The notes under the pieces: generated by a model | What the model was told of the DNA's origin: nothing | What the model saw: only the letters and a program-made list of their open reading frames with translations | Databases searched by the model: none | Shown: positions 15,989 to 16,740 of the stretch, piece after piece | Position numbering within the stretch: the first letter of the stretch is position 1 | Layout: each line of letters opens with the position of its first letter | From: CBDUBU01 sp965365465 | GTDB taxonomy: Bacteria > Bacteroidota > Rhodothermia > Rhodothermales > DASSAV01 | Direction: 5' to 3' | Assembly: GCA_965365465.1 (NCBI GenBank) | Contig: CBDUBU010000057.1 | Location: 1 to 16,740 of the forward strand | Length of the DNA: 16,740 nucleotides | Program-made: the position numbers and the translations under genes

Positions 15989-16196
15989 TTAACTTTTGCC
16001 GGTTAGAGAGAGAAGGAACCCTTTAGCAGAAGGCGTATTTATGCTAACGGATAATAATTCATTATGGTCTGCATACATCAGAAGTTTCTGCGTATTTGCA
16101 TCTGGCTGGCTTCTAACGGGTAATTCATCTATCCTGCAAGAGGCTTGACGGAACTGTCTTTCCGCAGGTTCTGTACGCATTAAAAGACACGCAAGA

Positions 16197-16472
16197 ATGG
16201 CTAAAACATCTTCACGTCAAAGATCGCGCCGTGCGAGGCAGGGCGCAGGAACCGGAATCATGGTGTTTACCCGGACCAACTACCTGCTTCTCCTTGCCGG
16301 AGTTGCGCTGGTCGTTGCCGGATACGTCGGAATGCGGCTGGAGAATGAGGTAAACGGTTTTATCTCGCTCTACATATCGCCGCTCATGATTCTAGGCGGG
16401 TATCTGGAAGTTATCTATGCCATTCTCTGGAGACCACGTGAGGGTGCGCGTTCCGGAAATGCCGTGTCGTGA
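16197..16472 (+). CDS. Small two-helix membrane protein, DUF3098-like
   Basis: A 91-residue protein with a strongly basic N-terminus (KTSSRQRSRRARQG) and two membrane helices at about 29-46 (LLLLAGVALVVAGYVG) and 57-77 (SLYISPLMILGGYLEVIYAI), ending in a short polar tail. The pattern FxRxNY followed by a helix, a short loop, then 'SPLMILGGY..vIYAI' resembles the DUF3098 family of Bacteroidota small membrane proteins; function unknown. I matched this from memory of the family, not by search. Basic residues before helix one suggest both ends face the cytoplasm. In Bacteroidota such genes can sit near ftsX and other envelope genes, but here the neighbour is dacB on the opposite strand. The ATG has only AAGA-type purines upstream. 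A later in-frame ATG (residue 22) is possible. Confidence 0.65.
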   Translation: MAKTSSRQRSRRARQGAGTGIMVFTRTNYLLLLAGVALVVAGYVGMRLENEVNGFISLYISPLMILGGYLEVIYAILWRPREGARSGNAVS

Positions 16473-16548
16473 GGGAGAGCCTTGCTTGAACGCAGATATG
16501 AGTACGTTTCCTCGCAACTGTCATTTCGCCGGGGGAGGTATGTACTGT

Positions 16549-16591
16549 CGTTAGTCGCTGCGCCCGTTTACTAGCGTTAGTTGGCTGCGCC
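16549..16591 (+). repeat. Short imperfect direct repeat in the non-coding right end
   Basis: CGTTAGTCGCTGCGCC (16549-16564) recurs as CGTTAGTTGGCTGCGCC (16575-16591), a 26-base period with one inserted base and one change. No frame across 16473-16740 looks coding: the only listed-size frame (minus, 73 codons at 16411-16632) has no family-like composition and overlaps the end of the DUF3098-like gene. Confidence 0.4.
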
Positions 16592-16658
16592 TCGTGTCCG
16601 GGGCCACGGAAGGCTGGGAGCACCCTTTGCAAGCGCCTGCCCTGCGGGTTGCATAGAC

Positions 16659-16740
16659 GCTTCGCTTTGCTCCTGATGACACTTCGGGGAAAGGAGGCGG
16701 CAGCCCTTTTACCTCTGTGTCATGCTGAACGTAGGGAAGC
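16659..16740. repeat. Inverted pair resembling a dispersed intergenic repeat (runs off window)
   Basis: GCTTCGCTTTGCTCCTGATG plus ACAC (16659-16682) and GTGTCATGCTGAACGTAGGG plus AAGC (16717-16740) are inverted copies, agreeing at 17 of 24 positions with a 34-base spacer. Both look like degenerate forms of the 'TGTCATnCTGAGCGnAGCGAAG' sequence that recurs between genes in many bacterial genomes. The right copy reaches the last base, so the element may be longer. Confidence 0.5.

Noticed and set aside
15989..16180. 63-codon minus-strand frame directly upstream of dacB
   Set aside because: It abuts dacB in the same frame only because of the TAA before the dacB start; no family features, and it fills the AT-rich divergent promoter region.
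1..16740. CRISPR arrays, transposases, integrases, prophage genes, toxin-antitoxin pairs
   Set aside because: None seen on either strand; gene content is housekeeping and envelope functions throughout.

Overview
The window is 16.7 kb of moderately GC-rich, gene-dense bacterial chromosome made almost entirely of housekeeping and envelope genes. I place it in the Bacteroidota/Rhodothermota group. The reasons are a short two-helix membrane protein that looks like the DUF3098 family, a fused aspartokinase-homoserine dehydrogenase of about 825 residues, a short dapB of about 246 residues, and several genes with no clear Shine-Dalgarno sequence (topoisomerase subunit A, thrA, dapA, mreD, the EamA transporter). 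This placement is inference; no rRNA is present to fix it.

Layout. (1) 1-2111, plus strand: the 3' end of plsY, then gpsA, two consecutive functions in making phosphatidic acid, then a small AlbA_2/Schlafen-type protein with a winged-helix tail. (2) 2304-6628, plus strand: both subunits of a type IIA topoisomerase, A before B. The A subunit lacks a GyrA box at its usual place, so it resembles topoisomerase IV. (3) 6655-7515, minus strand: an EamA/DMT-type permease that converges on the topoisomerase genes. (4) 7516-8057: 542 bases with no convincing gene but a long-range inverted repeat close to the next gene. (5) 8058-9230, plus strand: a secreted CapA-fold protein in which two usually conserved motifs are changed. 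(6) 9291-9363, minus strand: tRNA-Ala(GGC), with a near-consensus TTGACA/TATACT promoter and its own terminator. (7) 9559-13829, plus strand: thrA, dapB and dapA, an aspartate-family (lysine/diaminopimelate, threonine, methionine) cluster. (8) 15988-13908, minus strand: a PBP4-type (DacB) D,D-peptidase followed by mreD. (9) 16197-16472, plus strand: the DUF3098-like small membrane protein, divergent from dacB. (10) 16473-16740: non-coding, with a short direct repeat and an inverted pair resembling a dispersed intergenic repeat that runs off the window.

A loose theme links the right half: dapB and dapA feed diaminopimelate for peptidoglycan, and the convergent dacB-mreD pair acts on peptidoglycan remodelling and cell shape. 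I did not find a defence island, prophage, CRISPR array, transposase or biosynthetic cluster. The points most worth a second look are the altered CapA motifs, mreD beside dacB rather than mreBC, the topoisomerase C-terminal domain, the tRNA promoter and the repeat at the right end.
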